In this document: positions 17,989-27,880 of the stretch, in pieces
Layout of the letters: every line of letters begins with the position of its first letter
How positions within the stretch are numbered: position 1 is the stretch's first letter
Origin: Rhizobacter sp. Root404
GTDB taxonomy: Bacteria > Pseudomonadota > Gammaproteobacteria > Burkholderiales > Burkholderiaceae_C
NCBI RefSeq assembly: GCF_001425865.1
Contig: NZ_LMDS01000001.1
Span: 796,921 to 860,920 of the forward strand
DNA: 64,000 nt
Reading direction: 5' to 3'
Translations under genes and position numbers: made by a program
Notes under the pieces: generated by a model
What the model was told of the DNA's origin: nothing
The model's input: the letters and a program-made list of their open reading frames with translations, nothing else
Database searches by the model: none

Positions 17989-20559
17989 TCACCGCGCCGG
18001 CGTGGGCTTGGCGGGCCGGTAGCCGAGCGCCTGCATCGCGGCACGCAGCTTCTGCCGGGTCGTCCAGTAGTCCGCCCACGGATCGACCCGCTGGAACGAC
18101 AGGTGTTCGCGCGCGTCCGCGATGGTCCATTGCGCGCCGCTTTTCAACCCGGCCAGATCGTCCCACGACACCGGCATCGAGACGCCGAGCCCGGGGCGCG
18201 CGCGGGCCGAGAACGCGGCCGCGGTGGTCGCGCCGTGGCCGTTGCGCAGGTAGTCGACGAACAGCTTGCCGACCCGGTTCGACCCGCCGCTCTTCGCGAC
18301 GAAGCGCGACGGCACGACCCGGGCGAGGTGCTCGACCACGGCCTTCGAAAATCCCTTGACCGTGTCGTAGTCGGCCACCGGCGCGAGCGGCACGACCACG
18401 TGCAGCCCCTTGCCGCCGCTGGTCTTGAGCCAGCACTTCAGGCCGAGCTCCTGGAGGAAGCCGCGCACCAGCAGCGCCGCCTCCTGCACCTGGGGCCACG
18501 CCGTGCCTTCGCCGGGATCGAGGTCGTAGATCATGCGGTCCGGCTGGTCGATGCGGCGCGCGGTCGAGTTCCAGGTGTGGAACTCGATCACGTTCATCTG
18601 CGCCGCGCCGGCCAGCGCGAGCGCGCTCGGGATCTCGAGCAGCGCGTCGTGCTCGGGCCACAGCGCCGGGTCCATGATCTTGATGCCGGGGATCGCGGTG
18701 CGCTCGGCGTGCTTCTGGAAGAACAGCTGCCCGCCGACGCCGGTAGGGCCGCGCACCAGCGAGCACGGCCGCCCCTTCAGGTGCGGCAGCATGTACTCGG
18801 CGACCGACTCGTAGTAGCGCACCAGGTCGAGCTTGGTCAGGCCGGTCGACGCATCGATCACGCGCTCGGGGTGGGTGACCTGCACCGCGTTCGCCCGGCG
18901 CGGCGCGGGCGCGGGCGGCGCGAACTCGGCGCTGCGCGCCTGCTCGCGGCGGATCTCGGTGGCGGGCTTGTCCGAGCGCAGCGCGACGTAGGTCGCGTGG
19001 CGGATCTGCCCGTCCGGCGTCATCTCGGCGTACTCGACTTCGGCGACCAGCTTCGGCTGCACCCAGCGCTCGCTGCCAACCGCCCGGCGCGACCAGCGAC
19101 CCGGCGCGCTCGCGCCGGCCGCGAACGGCGCGCGCGGCACCTCGAGCTTCGCGAGCTGCTTCTTCAGCGCCGCCGCTTCGGCCGCGTCCCAGCCCGTGCC
19201 GACGCTGCCGACCGAGACCAGCTGGCCGGCGTCGTCGTACACGCCGAGCAGCAGGCTGCCGATCTGCGCCGCGCCGTCGCTGCGGTCGGTGTAGCCGGCG
19301 ACGACGAACTCCTGGCGCAGCTTGCACTTGAGCTTCAGCCAGGTCTCGGTGCGGCGCGAGGCGTAGGGCGCGTCGGCGCGCTTCGCGATGATGCCTTCGA
19401 GCTTCATGCGGCAGGCCGACTGCAGTACCGAGGTCGGGTCGCCGGCGAAGTCCGCGCTGTAGCGCACATGCGTCGTGCCCTTGTCGTCCAGCAGCGCCTT
19501 GAGCAGGCGGCGCCGCTCGACCAGCGGCAGCTCGCGCAGGTCGTAGCCTTCGAAGAACGGCAGGTCGAACAGGAAGTAGTCGATGCCGGCGCCGCTGCCC
19601 TGGCGGTCGAACGCCTTCTGCAGCCGGTTGAAGCTCGGCAGGCCGGCCTCGTCGAGCACGACGATCTCGCCGTCGAGCCAGGCCGAGCGGATCTTCATCG
19701 ATTCGAGTTCGGTGACGAGCTCGGGCATCTTGCCCGACCAGTCGTGGCCGCCGCGCGTGATCAGCCGGGCCCCGCCATCTTCGATGCGGGCCATGATGCG
19801 GTAGCCGTCGAACTTGATCTCGCACAGCCACTCGCCGCTGCGCGGGATCGCGGCGGCCAGCGTCGCCAGCTGCGGTGTCATCTTCTCGGGCAGCTTGGCC
19901 TTGACCGCGCCCGCGATGGCTTCGTCCTTGCCGCGCCGACGCGTGACGGTGTCGGGGCTGGCGACGGGTTGCTTCAACGGCCTGGCGATCACGCTGTCGG
20001 GCAGGGCGGTGAGCACGTCGTACTCCGCCTTCGGCCGTGCGTAGGCATCGCCGCGCTTCTTGAACAGGATCCACAGGTCCTGCTTGTCGCCGGGCTTCGC
20101 GATGCGCACCAGCTCCCACAGCCCCATCAGCTTCTGGCCATGCAGCTTGAACAGCAGCTTGCCCTTCGCCAGGCCCTCGACCGGGTCGCCCACCGGCTCC
20201 CAGCGGCCGTTGTCCCACACGATCACAGTGCCGGCACCGTACTGCTTCGGCGGGATCGTGCCCTCGAAGCCGCCGTAGCTCAGCGGGTGATCTTCCACAT
20301 GCACGGCGATGCGCTTGTCGGACGGGTCGAAGCTCGGCCCCTTGGGCACCGCCCACGAGACCAGCACGCCGCCGAGCTCGAGCCGGAAGTCGTAGTGCAG
20401 GCGGCTCGCCGCGTGCTTCTGGACGACGAACGAGCGGCCGTCGGCTGCTTCGGCGTGCTCGCCGCGTGGCTCCTGCGTGACCGCGAAATTGCGCTTGGCC
20501 CAGTAGGTCGACAGGGGACCGGTGGGTCGGGCGGCCTCGGCCGCCTTCCGCGCCGCCAT
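17989..20559 (-). CDS. ligD: Multifunctional DNA ligase D
   Basis: An 856-residue LigD with the order phosphoesterase, ligase, polymerase. PE domain about 15-190 (QKHAASRLHYDFRLE, VEDHPLSYGGFEG). ATP-dependent ligase about 225-530 with nucleotidyl lysine Lys249 in EIKFDGYR and an RxxTWLKLKCK-type motif. C-terminal primase/polymerase domain from about 560 with MIYDLDPGEG metal residues and the KTSGGKGLHVVVPL motif. It repairs double-strand breaks with Ku. It is the last gene of the ku, MerR-TPR, ligD operon (3 bases after the preceding stop). Confidence 0.96.
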   Translation of the reverse strand: MAARKAAEAARPTGPLSTYWAKRNFAVTQEPRGEHAEAADGRSFVVQKHAASRLHYDFRLELGGVLVSWAVPKGPSFDPSDKRIAVHVEDHPLSYGGFEGTIPPKQYGAGTVIVWDNGRWEPVGDPVEGLAKGKLLFKLHGQKLMGLWELVRIAKPGDKQDLWILFKKRGDAYARPKAEYDVLTALPDSVIARPLKQPVASPDTVTRRRGKDEAIAGAVKAKLPEKMTPQLATLAAAIPRSGEWLCEIKFDGYRIMARIEDGGARLITRGGHDWSGKMPELVTELESMKIRSAWLDGEIVVLDEAGLPSFNRLQKAFDRQGSGAGIDYFLFDLPFFEGYDLRELPLVERRRLLKALLDDKGTTHVRYSADFAGDPTSVLQSACRMKLEGIIAKRADAPYASRRTETWLKLKCKLRQEFVVAGYTDRSDGAAQIGSLLLGVYDDAGQLVSVGSVGTGWDAAEAAALKKQLAKLEVPRAPFAAGASAPGRWSRRAVGSERWVQPKLVAEVEYAEMTPDGQIRHATYVALRSDKPATEIRREQARSAEFAPPAPAPRRANAVQVTHPERVIDASTGLTKLDLVRYYESVAEYMLPHLKGRPCSLVRGPTGVGGQLFFQKHAERTAIPGIKIMDPALWPEHDALLEIPSALALAGAAQMNVIEFHTWNSTARRIDQPDRMIYDLDPGEGTAWPQVQEAALLVRGFLQELGLKCWLKTSGGKGLHVVVPLAPVADYDTVKGFSKAVVEHLARVVPSRFVAKSGGSNRVGKLFVDYLRNGHGATTAAAFSARARPGLGVSMPVSWDDLAGLKSGAQWTIADAREHLSFQRVDPWADYWTTRQKLRAAMQALGYRPAKPTPAR

Positions 20560-20562
20560 GGG

Positions 20563-21426
20563 TCAGCGCCCTTCGGTCCGGTGCAGGCGCCGGTAGGCGC
20601 TGAAATGGCGGATCGCCGCCTTCTCGTCGCCGAGCGACTCGAGCAGCATGCCGGCGTTGTAGTGCGCATCGGCCAGCGTCGGTTCCAGCGCGAGCGCACG
20701 TTCGTACGCGGCGAGCGCCTCGCGCTGCTGGCCGCGGTCCTCCAGTGCGATGGCGTGGTTGAAGTGGATCAGCGGCTCGTGCGCGAGCGCGCGCAAGGCC
20801 TGGTCGTACAGTGCCAGTGCCTCGTCGGCGCGGCCGTCCTCGCACAGCAGCGCACCCAGGTTCAGGTAGGCGGCGGTGGCGTTCGCGTCGAGCTCGACCG
20901 CGCGGCGGTAGGCCGCTTCCGCGCCGCCGCGATCACGCGCTTCCAGCGCCTCGCCCTGGCGGAACCAGTCGGCCGCCGTCGACGCCGCGGCCGTGGCCGA
21001 GCCCGGCGTCGGGGTCGCTGCGGCGGCCGACATGAACGACACCGTGCCGCCGACCTCGGCGACTTCGAAGTCGAGCACCAGCTGGCCCGATTCGGCCGTC
21101 CACTGGCCCGAACGGTCGCGCACGACCACGTCGGCGCCGACTGCGGTGATGCGCAGCCCGGTCAGCGGCAGCTCGGCAGGCAGCTCCGCCTTGAGCTTGG
21201 TCAGCGAGCGCAGGATCTTGCGCGGCGGGATGCGGGCCTGCTGCAGCGCGTGCGCGGTGCGCAGCAGCATCAGGTCCTGGAACGAGAAGCGATGCTCGTT
21301 GCGCTGTCCGCGCACCGGCGTGACGAAACCGGCGGAGATCAGCTTGGTGACCGTCGCGCCCGACAGGCCGAGCATCTCCTGCACGCGCTTCAGGGTGAAC
21401 GGTGCGTCGATCGCCGTCGCGTTCAC
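20563..21426 (-). CDS. MerR-type HTH fused to TPR repeats, between ku and ligD
   Basis: A 287-residue protein. Residues 1-70 read as a MerR-like winged helix (FTLKRVQEMLGLS, GFVTPVRGQRNEHRFSFQDLMLLRTA). A middle beta-rich stretch follows, then three or four tetratricopeptide repeats (about 155-280). The GTG start overlaps the ku stop (GTGA) and its stop is 3 bases before ligD. MerR-TPR proteins are found next to ku in other betaproteobacteria, as far as I recall. It could be the regulator of the end-joining operon or an accessory that binds Ku or LigD through its TPRs. Function inferred from position only. Confidence 0.78.
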   Translation of the reverse strand: MNATAIDAPFTLKRVQEMLGLSGATVTKLISAGFVTPVRGQRNEHRFSFQDLMLLRTAHALQQARIPPRKILRSLTKLKAELPAELPLTGLRITAVGADVVVRDRSGQWTAESGQLVLDFEVAEVGGTVSFMSAAAATPTPGSATAAASTAADWFRQGEALEARDRGGAEAAYRRAVELDANATAAYLNLGALLCEDGRADEALALYDQALRALAHEPLIHFNHAIALEDRGQQREALAAYERALALEPTLADAHYNAGMLLESLGDEKAAIRHFSAYRRLHRTEGR

Positions 21427-22352
21427 TTCTTCGCGCGTGACCTGGCGGATGCGGCGACGACTTCGGGCTCGGCGGCCGGGGCGCGCTTGACGGCCTTGCG
21501 GACCTTGGTCTCGCCGACGGCCGCGAGCGTCGCGCCGGCCTTCTGCGGCGCCGCGCCCTTGGCCGCGGCCGGCTGCTTCTTGCCGAGGCTGGCCTGCAGC
21601 GCGGCCATCAGGTCGATGACCTGGGCGCCGACCGGGGCCTCCTCGGTGTGCGTGGACGCGATCACCTGCTGGCCGGCGATCTTCGCGTCGATCGCGGCGA
21701 GCACGCGCTGGCGCTCCTCGTCCTTGAACTGCGCCGGGTCGTAGGCGGGCTCGGAGATCTGGTCGATCAGCTGCAGCGCGAGCTGCAGTTCCGGCGGCGA
21801 GATCGTCACCGGCTCGATGTTCAGCTCCTTGAACGAGCGGACCTCTTCGGCATACAGCAGCTGCTGCAGCACCAGGCCCTCGTCGGTCGCGCGGACCTGG
21901 ACGACGTACTGCTTGGCCTTCCACGACCAGCGCGCCAGCGCCGACTTGCCGCTCGAGCGCATCGCCTCCAGCAGCAGCGCGTACGGCTTGCCGCCGCGCT
22001 TGTCCGGAGCGAGCAGGTAGGCCTTGTCGTAGTAGCGCGGGTCGACCGACTTCTCGGGCACGAACGCGACGATCTCGATCACGTGGCTGCCGCCTTCCTC
22101 GAGCTGCTTCAGCTCCTCGGCGGTGAACAGCACGAACTTGTCCTTCTCGACCTCGTAGCCCTTGACCATCTCGGCGCGCGGGACCACCGACTGGTCCCGC
22201 TCCGAGACGTATTGCTGCTTCACGCGCGAACCGTCCTTGGCGAGCAGGTTGAACTTGACGGTGGCCGAGCTTTCGGTCGCCGAGTACAGCTTGACCGGGA
22301 TCGACACCAGGCCGAAGCTCAAATTCAGGGACGCGATGGAACGTGCTGCCAT
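21423..22352 (-). CDS. ku: Ku protein for non-homologous end joining
   Basis: A 309-residue bacterial Ku: the beta-barrel core from ASLNLSFGLVSIPVKLY to about residue 250, then a basic Lys/Ala/Pro-rich tail like those that bind DNA and LigD. The homodimer threads onto DNA ends and recruits LigD. ATG 22352 (MAARSIASLNLS) with GGAGA upstream is the natural start. First gene of the end-joining operon. Confidence 0.96.
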   Translation of the reverse strand: MAARSIASLNLSFGLVSIPVKLYSATESSATVKFNLLAKDGSRVKQQYVSERDQSVVPRAEMVKGYEVEKDKFVLFTAEELKQLEEGGSHVIEIVAFVPEKSVDPRYYDKAYLLAPDKRGGKPYALLLEAMRSSGKSALARWSWKAKQYVVQVRATDEGLVLQQLLYAEEVRSFKELNIEPVTISPPELQLALQLIDQISEPAYDPAQFKDEERQRVLAAIDAKIAGQQVIASTHTEEAPVGAQVIDLMAALQASLGKKQPAAAKGAAPQKAGATLAAVGETKVRKAVKRAPAAEPEVVAASARSRAKK

Positions 22353-22930
22353 GGGCGGTCTCCAGTGCTCGGGGAGTCGTGGATGGTACGTGGGCCGGGC
22401 CGTGGCGTCACCGTGGCGGGCGTAGGACGGCGGCGCGTGTCGCATTCAGGCTGCGCCCGACCCGCCCGAACCCGGGGTGTCGCGCGGACGAGAGAATCGT
22501 TACCATTTGTTTCCACAACCAATCCGGCCACGCAACATGGTGATCACGACGATGGCCCTCTGGGCGCTGCTTTCGCTGGGCCTGGCGCTCTGCCCGCGGG
22601 ACTCGACGCTCGACGTCGAGGAGTGACCGTTGCGACGCGCGCTCAGGGCGCGCGCGGACGCGCCCGGTCTCGAACTCGCTCTGCGCACACGACAGCTCGC
22701 GTCAGGCGGTCGGTCGGGCCGAGCTAGCGCACGTCGCCTCGATCGGTCTGCCCACGGCGCGCAGCCGCAACGCGTCGAGCCGTCGGTCGATGCGGGCAAG
22801 GCGCAAGGCGTCGCCTCGCGCTTACGAACGGAAACAATCGCCGCGATGTTGCACCGGGCTTTGCCCTAGCGCAAGCCGGCGCAGGAGGGGGATGCTTTGC
22901 GGGCTGCGCAATCCGCGCCGGGAGGATCCC
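22353..22930. other. Intergenic region between ku and the PEP-CTERM gene
   Basis: A 578-base stretch without a convincing gene. It must hold the ku promoter (minus) and that of the PEP-CTERM gene (plus); no consensus promoter stands out. A 29-codon frame at 22537-22626 (plus) encodes a hydrophobic peptide with a Cys and an acidic end. It has no clear ribosome site, and I do not call it a gene. Confidence 0.5.
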
Positions 22931-23743
22931 ATGACGAGCAAGCCCATCATCGCCGCGACCCGCATGTTCCGCGCTGCCGCAGCCCTGGCGATCGCTGCGA
23001 CCGGTTCGGCGGCGCTGGCGGCGGACCCGCCATCGTTCACGTTCGACCCGGGCGCGGTCGGCCTGACCGGCACGAGCGTCACCGCGAACAACATCCTGAT
23101 CTCGGATTACTCGAAGGTCACGTTCACCAGCGCCACCGAGTTCACCGAGACCGGCTACCTGGTGATGACCGGCTTCCAGTCGGCGAGCGATCCGAACATC
23201 GCGGTGCCCGGCCTGGGCATGTACGTGTCCTTCACCGCCAGCGGCACGACGGTGGGCACCGACCCGGCCGCATCGCCCACCGTGGCCACCTTCAGCCAGC
23301 TGAGCTACACGATGTACGGCTACAACGACGTCGGCACCGCGACCTTCGGGTTCGACGCCGGCGGCAATGCGGTGGAAACCGCGGCGAACGAAATCGTGCT
23401 GGCCACCGGCTCGCTGCTGTCCGGCGGCGGCTCGACGCTGCCCGATGCGCTGACCGGCAAGTTCTACGCGTTCGCGGGGGCCTCGCTCGGGTTCGTCGTC
23501 GACCCGACCAACGCCGCGTTCTTCGCGGCGCCCAATCCGTTCTACGACGTCGCGCTGACCACCTTCGCGAACACGCCGGACACGATCACGCCGTTCGCCG
23601 AGGGCGGCGGGTTCTTCATCACCCAGGGCGGCGGCAAGATCAGCTTCCAGGCCCCCGTGCCGGAGCCGGGCACCTATGCCCTGATGTTCGCCGGGCTGGC
23701 CGCCGTCGGCTACGTGACCCGCCGTCGCCGTTCCCCGGCCTGA
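22931..23743 (+). CDS. PEP-CTERM sorted exoprotein
   Basis: A 270-residue secreted protein. It has a signal peptide (about residues 1-31, ending SAALA), a beta-rich Thr/Ala/Gly body, and a C-terminal sorting tail VPEPGTYALMFAGLAAVGYV followed by RRRR. Such tails are processed by exosortase/EpsH systems and direct proteins to the surface or extracellular matrix in polysaccharide-producing Gram-negatives. GGAGG at 22921 sets the ATG. No exosortase gene lies in the window. The function of the body is unknown. Confidence 0.88.
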   Translation: MTSKPIIAATRMFRAAAALAIAATGSAALAADPPSFTFDPGAVGLTGTSVTANNILISDYSKVTFTSATEFTETGYLVMTGFQSASDPNIAVPGLGMYVSFTASGTTVGTDPAASPTVATFSQLSYTMYGYNDVGTATFGFDAGGNAVETAANEIVLATGSLLSGGGSTLPDALTGKFYAFAGASLGFVVDPTNAAFFAAPNPFYDVALTTFANTPDTITPFAEGGGFFITQGGGKISFQAPVPEPGTYALMFAGLAAVGYVTRRRRSPA

Positions 23744-23744
23744 C

Positions 23745-24112
23745 CTACTGCGCCGACAGCACCTGCCACTCGGCGTCGGTGTAGAGCCGCGAGCGGGTCA
23801 GGAAGCGCAGGCCTTCCGGCCCCTCCAGCGAGAACATCCCGCCGCGGCCGGGCACCACGTCGATGATCAGGTGCGTGTGCTGCCAGTACTCGAACTGCGA
23901 GCCGCTGATGTAGAACGGCGCGCCGCCGATGTGGCCGAGCAGCCTGTCGTAGTCGCCGACGATGAACTCGCCCGCGGGGTAGCACATCGGCGCGCTGCCG
24001 TCGCAGCACCCGCCCGACTGATGGAACATCAGCGGGCCGTGCTTCGCGCGCAGCCGCTCGATCAGGGCGACCGCCGCAGCGGTCGCCGTGACCCGGAGCA
24101 CGGGCTCCGTCA

Positions 24113-24113
<1 letters not shown>
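23745..24113 (-). CDS. DUF779 protein following aldehyde dehydrogenase
   Basis: A 122-residue DUF779 protein with conserved FHQSGGCCDGSAPMCYP and QFEYWQHTHLIIDVV motifs. Three cysteines and a His pair suggest metal binding. DUF779 genes are repeatedly found behind acetaldehyde dehydrogenase genes in proteobacteria, but the biochemical role is unknown. The ATG overlaps the aldehyde dehydrogenase stop (ATGA), so the two are tightly co-translated and share its sigma-54 promoter. Confidence 0.88.
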
Positions 24114-25633
<1,520 letters not shown>

Positions 25634-25696
25634 GTCTTGTCTCTCCAGTGTGCGGGGTTGGTGGTGGCGTCGGTGGCCGACGACTCCCGCTTCTGC

Positions 25697-25711
25697 GCAT
25701 GCCACGTGCCA
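25697..25711 (-). promoter_or_regulatory. Sigma-54 promoter for the aldehyde dehydrogenase operon
   Basis: Read on the minus strand: TGGCACGTGGCATGC. The -24 element TGGCACG is perfect and the -12 element reads ATGC instead of TTGC, with the required GG-N10-GC spacing. The predicted start site is near 25685, about 52 bases before ATG 25633. A GTGCTCCAAC motif lies just upstream (25726 to 25717 on minus). Confidence 0.75.
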
Positions 25712-25845
25712 GCGGCGTTGGAGCACACCGGCGGCACTGCGCGCGGTGCAAAAGCACGGGAAAGTACCGACAAGGGTGTCCCGCGCCGTGACAGTGCCGT
25801 CCCGATTCGAATCGATCCGTGCTGCGCACGACGGGCGGTTGTTCG

Positions 25846-25861
25846 ATGCACGGAACTTGCT
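25846..25861 (+). promoter_or_regulatory. Weak sigma-54-like promoter for the relay genes
   Basis: ATGCACGGAACTTGCT aligns with TGGCACGN4TTGCW except for the first two bases. The -24 GG is only half kept. It lies 28 bases before the SoxYZ-like ATG with an AAGGAG ribosome site (25874-25879) between. Plausible but weaker than the other four. Confidence 0.35.
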
Positions 25862-25888
25862 TGAAGGCGATGCAAGGAGACAGATCAC

Positions 25889-26677
25889 ATGGACCGTCGA
25901 ACGGTACTCGGCACGCTGTGCGGTGCAGCGTCCGCAAGCCTCGCGCCGCGCCTGGCGCGCGCGCAAACCGACACCGATCCCTTCGGCTCGATGCAGTGGC
26001 CGGCGCTGCGGCGCGAATTCCTCGGCACCGACCGTGTCGTGTTCGATCCGCGCGTGCAGGTGCAGGGACCCGCGTTCGCGGAGGACCCGATGAACGTGCC
26101 GATCAGCGTCGCGGCCGACGGCCTCGCGGAGGTCGAGCGCATCACCGTGATCGTCGACCGCAACCCGATCCGCAAGGTGCTCGAATACTTTCCGCTGGCC
26201 ACGCTGCCGCGCGTGAGCTTCCGCTTCAAGCTCGAGCAGGCGAGCCCGGTGCGGGCGGCCGTGCGCACCCGCGACGGGGTGTGGCATGTCGGCGGCGTGT
26301 GGGTCGATTCGGCCGGCGGCGGCTGCACGGCGGCCGGCGAGACCCGGCGCGACGGCAGCTGGGCGCGCACGCTCGGCGAGGTCAACGGCCGCGTGTTCCC
26401 GCACAGCGCCGCACCCGCCGGCAGCACCGCCGGCGCACGGTTGCGGCTGCGGGTGATGCACCCGATGGACACCGGCCTGGTCGGCGGCATCCCTGCCTTC
26501 TATGTCAACCGCCTGTCGCTGCGCGACGGCGAGCGTGAGCTGCTGCGGTTGAATGCATTCGAGCCGCTGAGCGAGAACCCGGTGTTCAGCTTCGACTTCG
26601 CCGGCGTGCCGCACGGCCGGCTGCAACTCGTGGGCACCGACAACAACGGCAACCGCATCGCCGGGTCGATCGAATGA
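25889..26677 (+). CDS. Quinoprotein dehydrogenase-associated SoxYZ-like carrier
   Basis: A 262-residue exported protein with a Tat-like start (DRRTVLGTL) and a cleavage region near ARAQ. It combines a SoxY-like domain (about 30-160, with a late GGGC motif whose Cys corresponds to the SoxY carrier cysteine) and a SoxZ-like domain (about 165-262, MHPMDTG motif). Such fusions occur beside PQQ dehydrogenases and are thought to form a periplasmic relay. The substrate carried on the cysteine is unknown. Its end overlaps the metallohydrolase-like gene (ATGA). Confidence 0.85.
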   Translation: MDRRTVLGTLCGAASASLAPRLARAQTDTDPFGSMQWPALRREFLGTDRVVFDPRVQVQGPAFAEDPMNVPISVAADGLAEVERITVIVDRNPIRKVLEYFPLATLPRVSFRFKLEQASPVRAAVRTRDGVWHVGGVWVDSAGGGCTAAGETRRDGSWARTLGEVNGRVFPHSAAPAGSTAGARLRLRVMHPMDTGLVGGIPAFYVNRLSLRDGERELLRLNAFEPLSENPVFSFDFAGVPHGRLQLVGTDNNGNRIAGSIE

Positions 26678-27663
26678 GCACGCTCGGGCGGATGTTCGGT
26701 TGGGCGCTGCTGCTTGTCGCGCTGTGCGCGCTGCCGGCGCTGGTGCTGGCGCAGCCGGCCGACCCGCTGCTGGCGCAGGCGGCCGACCCGAAGACGCTGG
26801 ACTACCAGCTGCGCGCGCGCGAGCTGGCCGCAGGGGTCTACGTGGTCGAGGGCGCGAACGCCGACTTCAGCGTCACGAACGGCTGCAACATCATCAACAC
26901 CGGCTTCATCGCCACCGGGGCCGGCGTCGTCGTGATCAACACCGGGCCGTCGCGCCGCTACGGCGAGCAGCTGCGGGCGCTGATCGCGCGCACGACGCGC
27001 GAGCCGGTCGTTCGCGTCGTCCACCTCAACCTGCACCCCGACTACTTTCTCGGCAACCAGGCCTTCGCCGACGTGCCGCGCGTGGCCACGGCGACCACGC
27101 GCGCCGGCATGCAGCGCGAGGCCAGGGGCTACGAGGACAACCTCTACCGGCTGTGCGGCGAGTGGATGAAGGGCACCGAGGCGCTGCTGCCGTCGGCCGA
27201 CGCCGTGCCCGGCCGCGAGCGCGTGGGCAGCCACGAGATCGAGCTCGTCGAACTGCGCGGCCACACCGACAGCGACCTGGTGCTGGTCGACCGCACGCGC
27301 GGCGTCGTGTTCGCCGGCGGGCTGGTGTTCGCGCAGCGCGTGCCGACCACGCCGCATGCGCAGCTGCCGGCGTGGCGCGCGAGCCTGCAGCGGCTCGCCG
27401 GCTGGCCGTTCGCGACCTGGGTGCCGAGCCACGGCCCGGTGGGCGGCGAGCGCGCGCCCATTGCGGCGACCGACCGCTATCTCGCCTGGATCGACAGCGC
27501 GTTTCGCGACGCGGCCGAACGCGGCTTCGACATGAACGAGGTGCTGCGCCTGCCGCTGCCGGCCGAATTCCGCGGCTGGGCGGCGCGCGATACCGAGTAT
27601 GTGCGCAACGTGGCGAACCTCTATCCGCGCTACGAACAGCAGGCCTTCTCGAAGCGGCCGTGA
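26674..27663 (+). CDS. Quinoprotein relay metallo-beta-lactamase-fold protein (type 2)
   Basis: A 329-residue exported protein (signal peptide about 1-27) with the metallo-beta-lactamase fold and the layout of the quinoprotein relay system zinc metallohydrolase 2 group. The usual HxHxDH metal motif reads [12 protein letters not shown]: His121 and Asp123 remain, but the first His is Asn119 and the last is Tyr124. Later [11 protein letters not shown] and PSHGP supply Asp and His. It may bind one metal or none. Overlaps the SoxYZ-like gene by four bases; function in PQQ-linked oxidation inferred from context. Confidence 0.84.
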   Translation: MSTLGRMFGWALLLVALCALPALVLAQPADPLLAQAADPKTLDYQLRARELAAGVYVVEGANADFSVTNGCNIINTGFIATGAGVVVINTGPSRRYGEQLRALIARTTREPVVRVVHLNLHPDYFLGNQAFADVPRVATATTRAGMQREARGYEDNLYRLCGEWMKGTEALLPSADAVPGRERVGSHEIELVELRGHTDSDLVLVDRTRGVVFAGGLVFAQRVPTTPHAQLPAWRASLQRLAGWPFATWVPSHGPVGGERAPIAATDRYLAWIDSAFRDAAERGFDMNEVLRLPLPAEFRGWAARDTEYVRNVANLYPRYEQQAFSKRP

Positions 27664-27801
27664 CACGCCGCGCGTGGACGTGTCACACGCTGGCGCGGCG
27701 GCTGTTCGACGATGTAGCAGTGCGAGGGGAAACCCGCGCGGCGGTCTGCCGAAACCGCGTCGCGTCGCCCGCGCGAGTGCTCCAACACACGGCTGCGCGG
27801 A

Positions 27802-27816
27802 TGGCATGCTTGTTGC
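27802..27816 (+). promoter_or_regulatory. Sigma-54 promoter for the PQQ alcohol dehydrogenase
   Basis: TGGCATGCTTGTTGC: -24 TGGCATG (one change from TGGCACG) and a perfect -12 TTGC, GG-N10-GC spacing. Predicted start near 27828, 53 bases before ATG 27881. A GTGCTCCAAC motif, identical to the one before the aldehyde dehydrogenase promoter, sits at 27777-27786. Its distance from the -24 element differs from that at the aldehyde dehydrogenase promoter by ten bases, about one helical turn. Confidence 0.78.
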
Positions 27817-27880
27817 CCTCTGAGGTCTCCTTGAGACAGCGCGACACGCTGTCCGACATCCACCATCGAGGAGACCTCCC

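Noticed and set aside
17566..21744. A 1392-codon open frame on the plus strand opposite ligD, the MerR-TPR gene and ku.
   Set aside because: Arg/His/Leu-rich translation without domain features. It is a GC-driven shadow of the well-supported minus-strand end-joining genes.
22537..22626. A 29-codon frame encoding a hydrophobic peptide upstream of the PEP-CTERM gene.
   Set aside because: Too short, no ribosome site and no conservation evidence; mentioned only in the intergenic entry.
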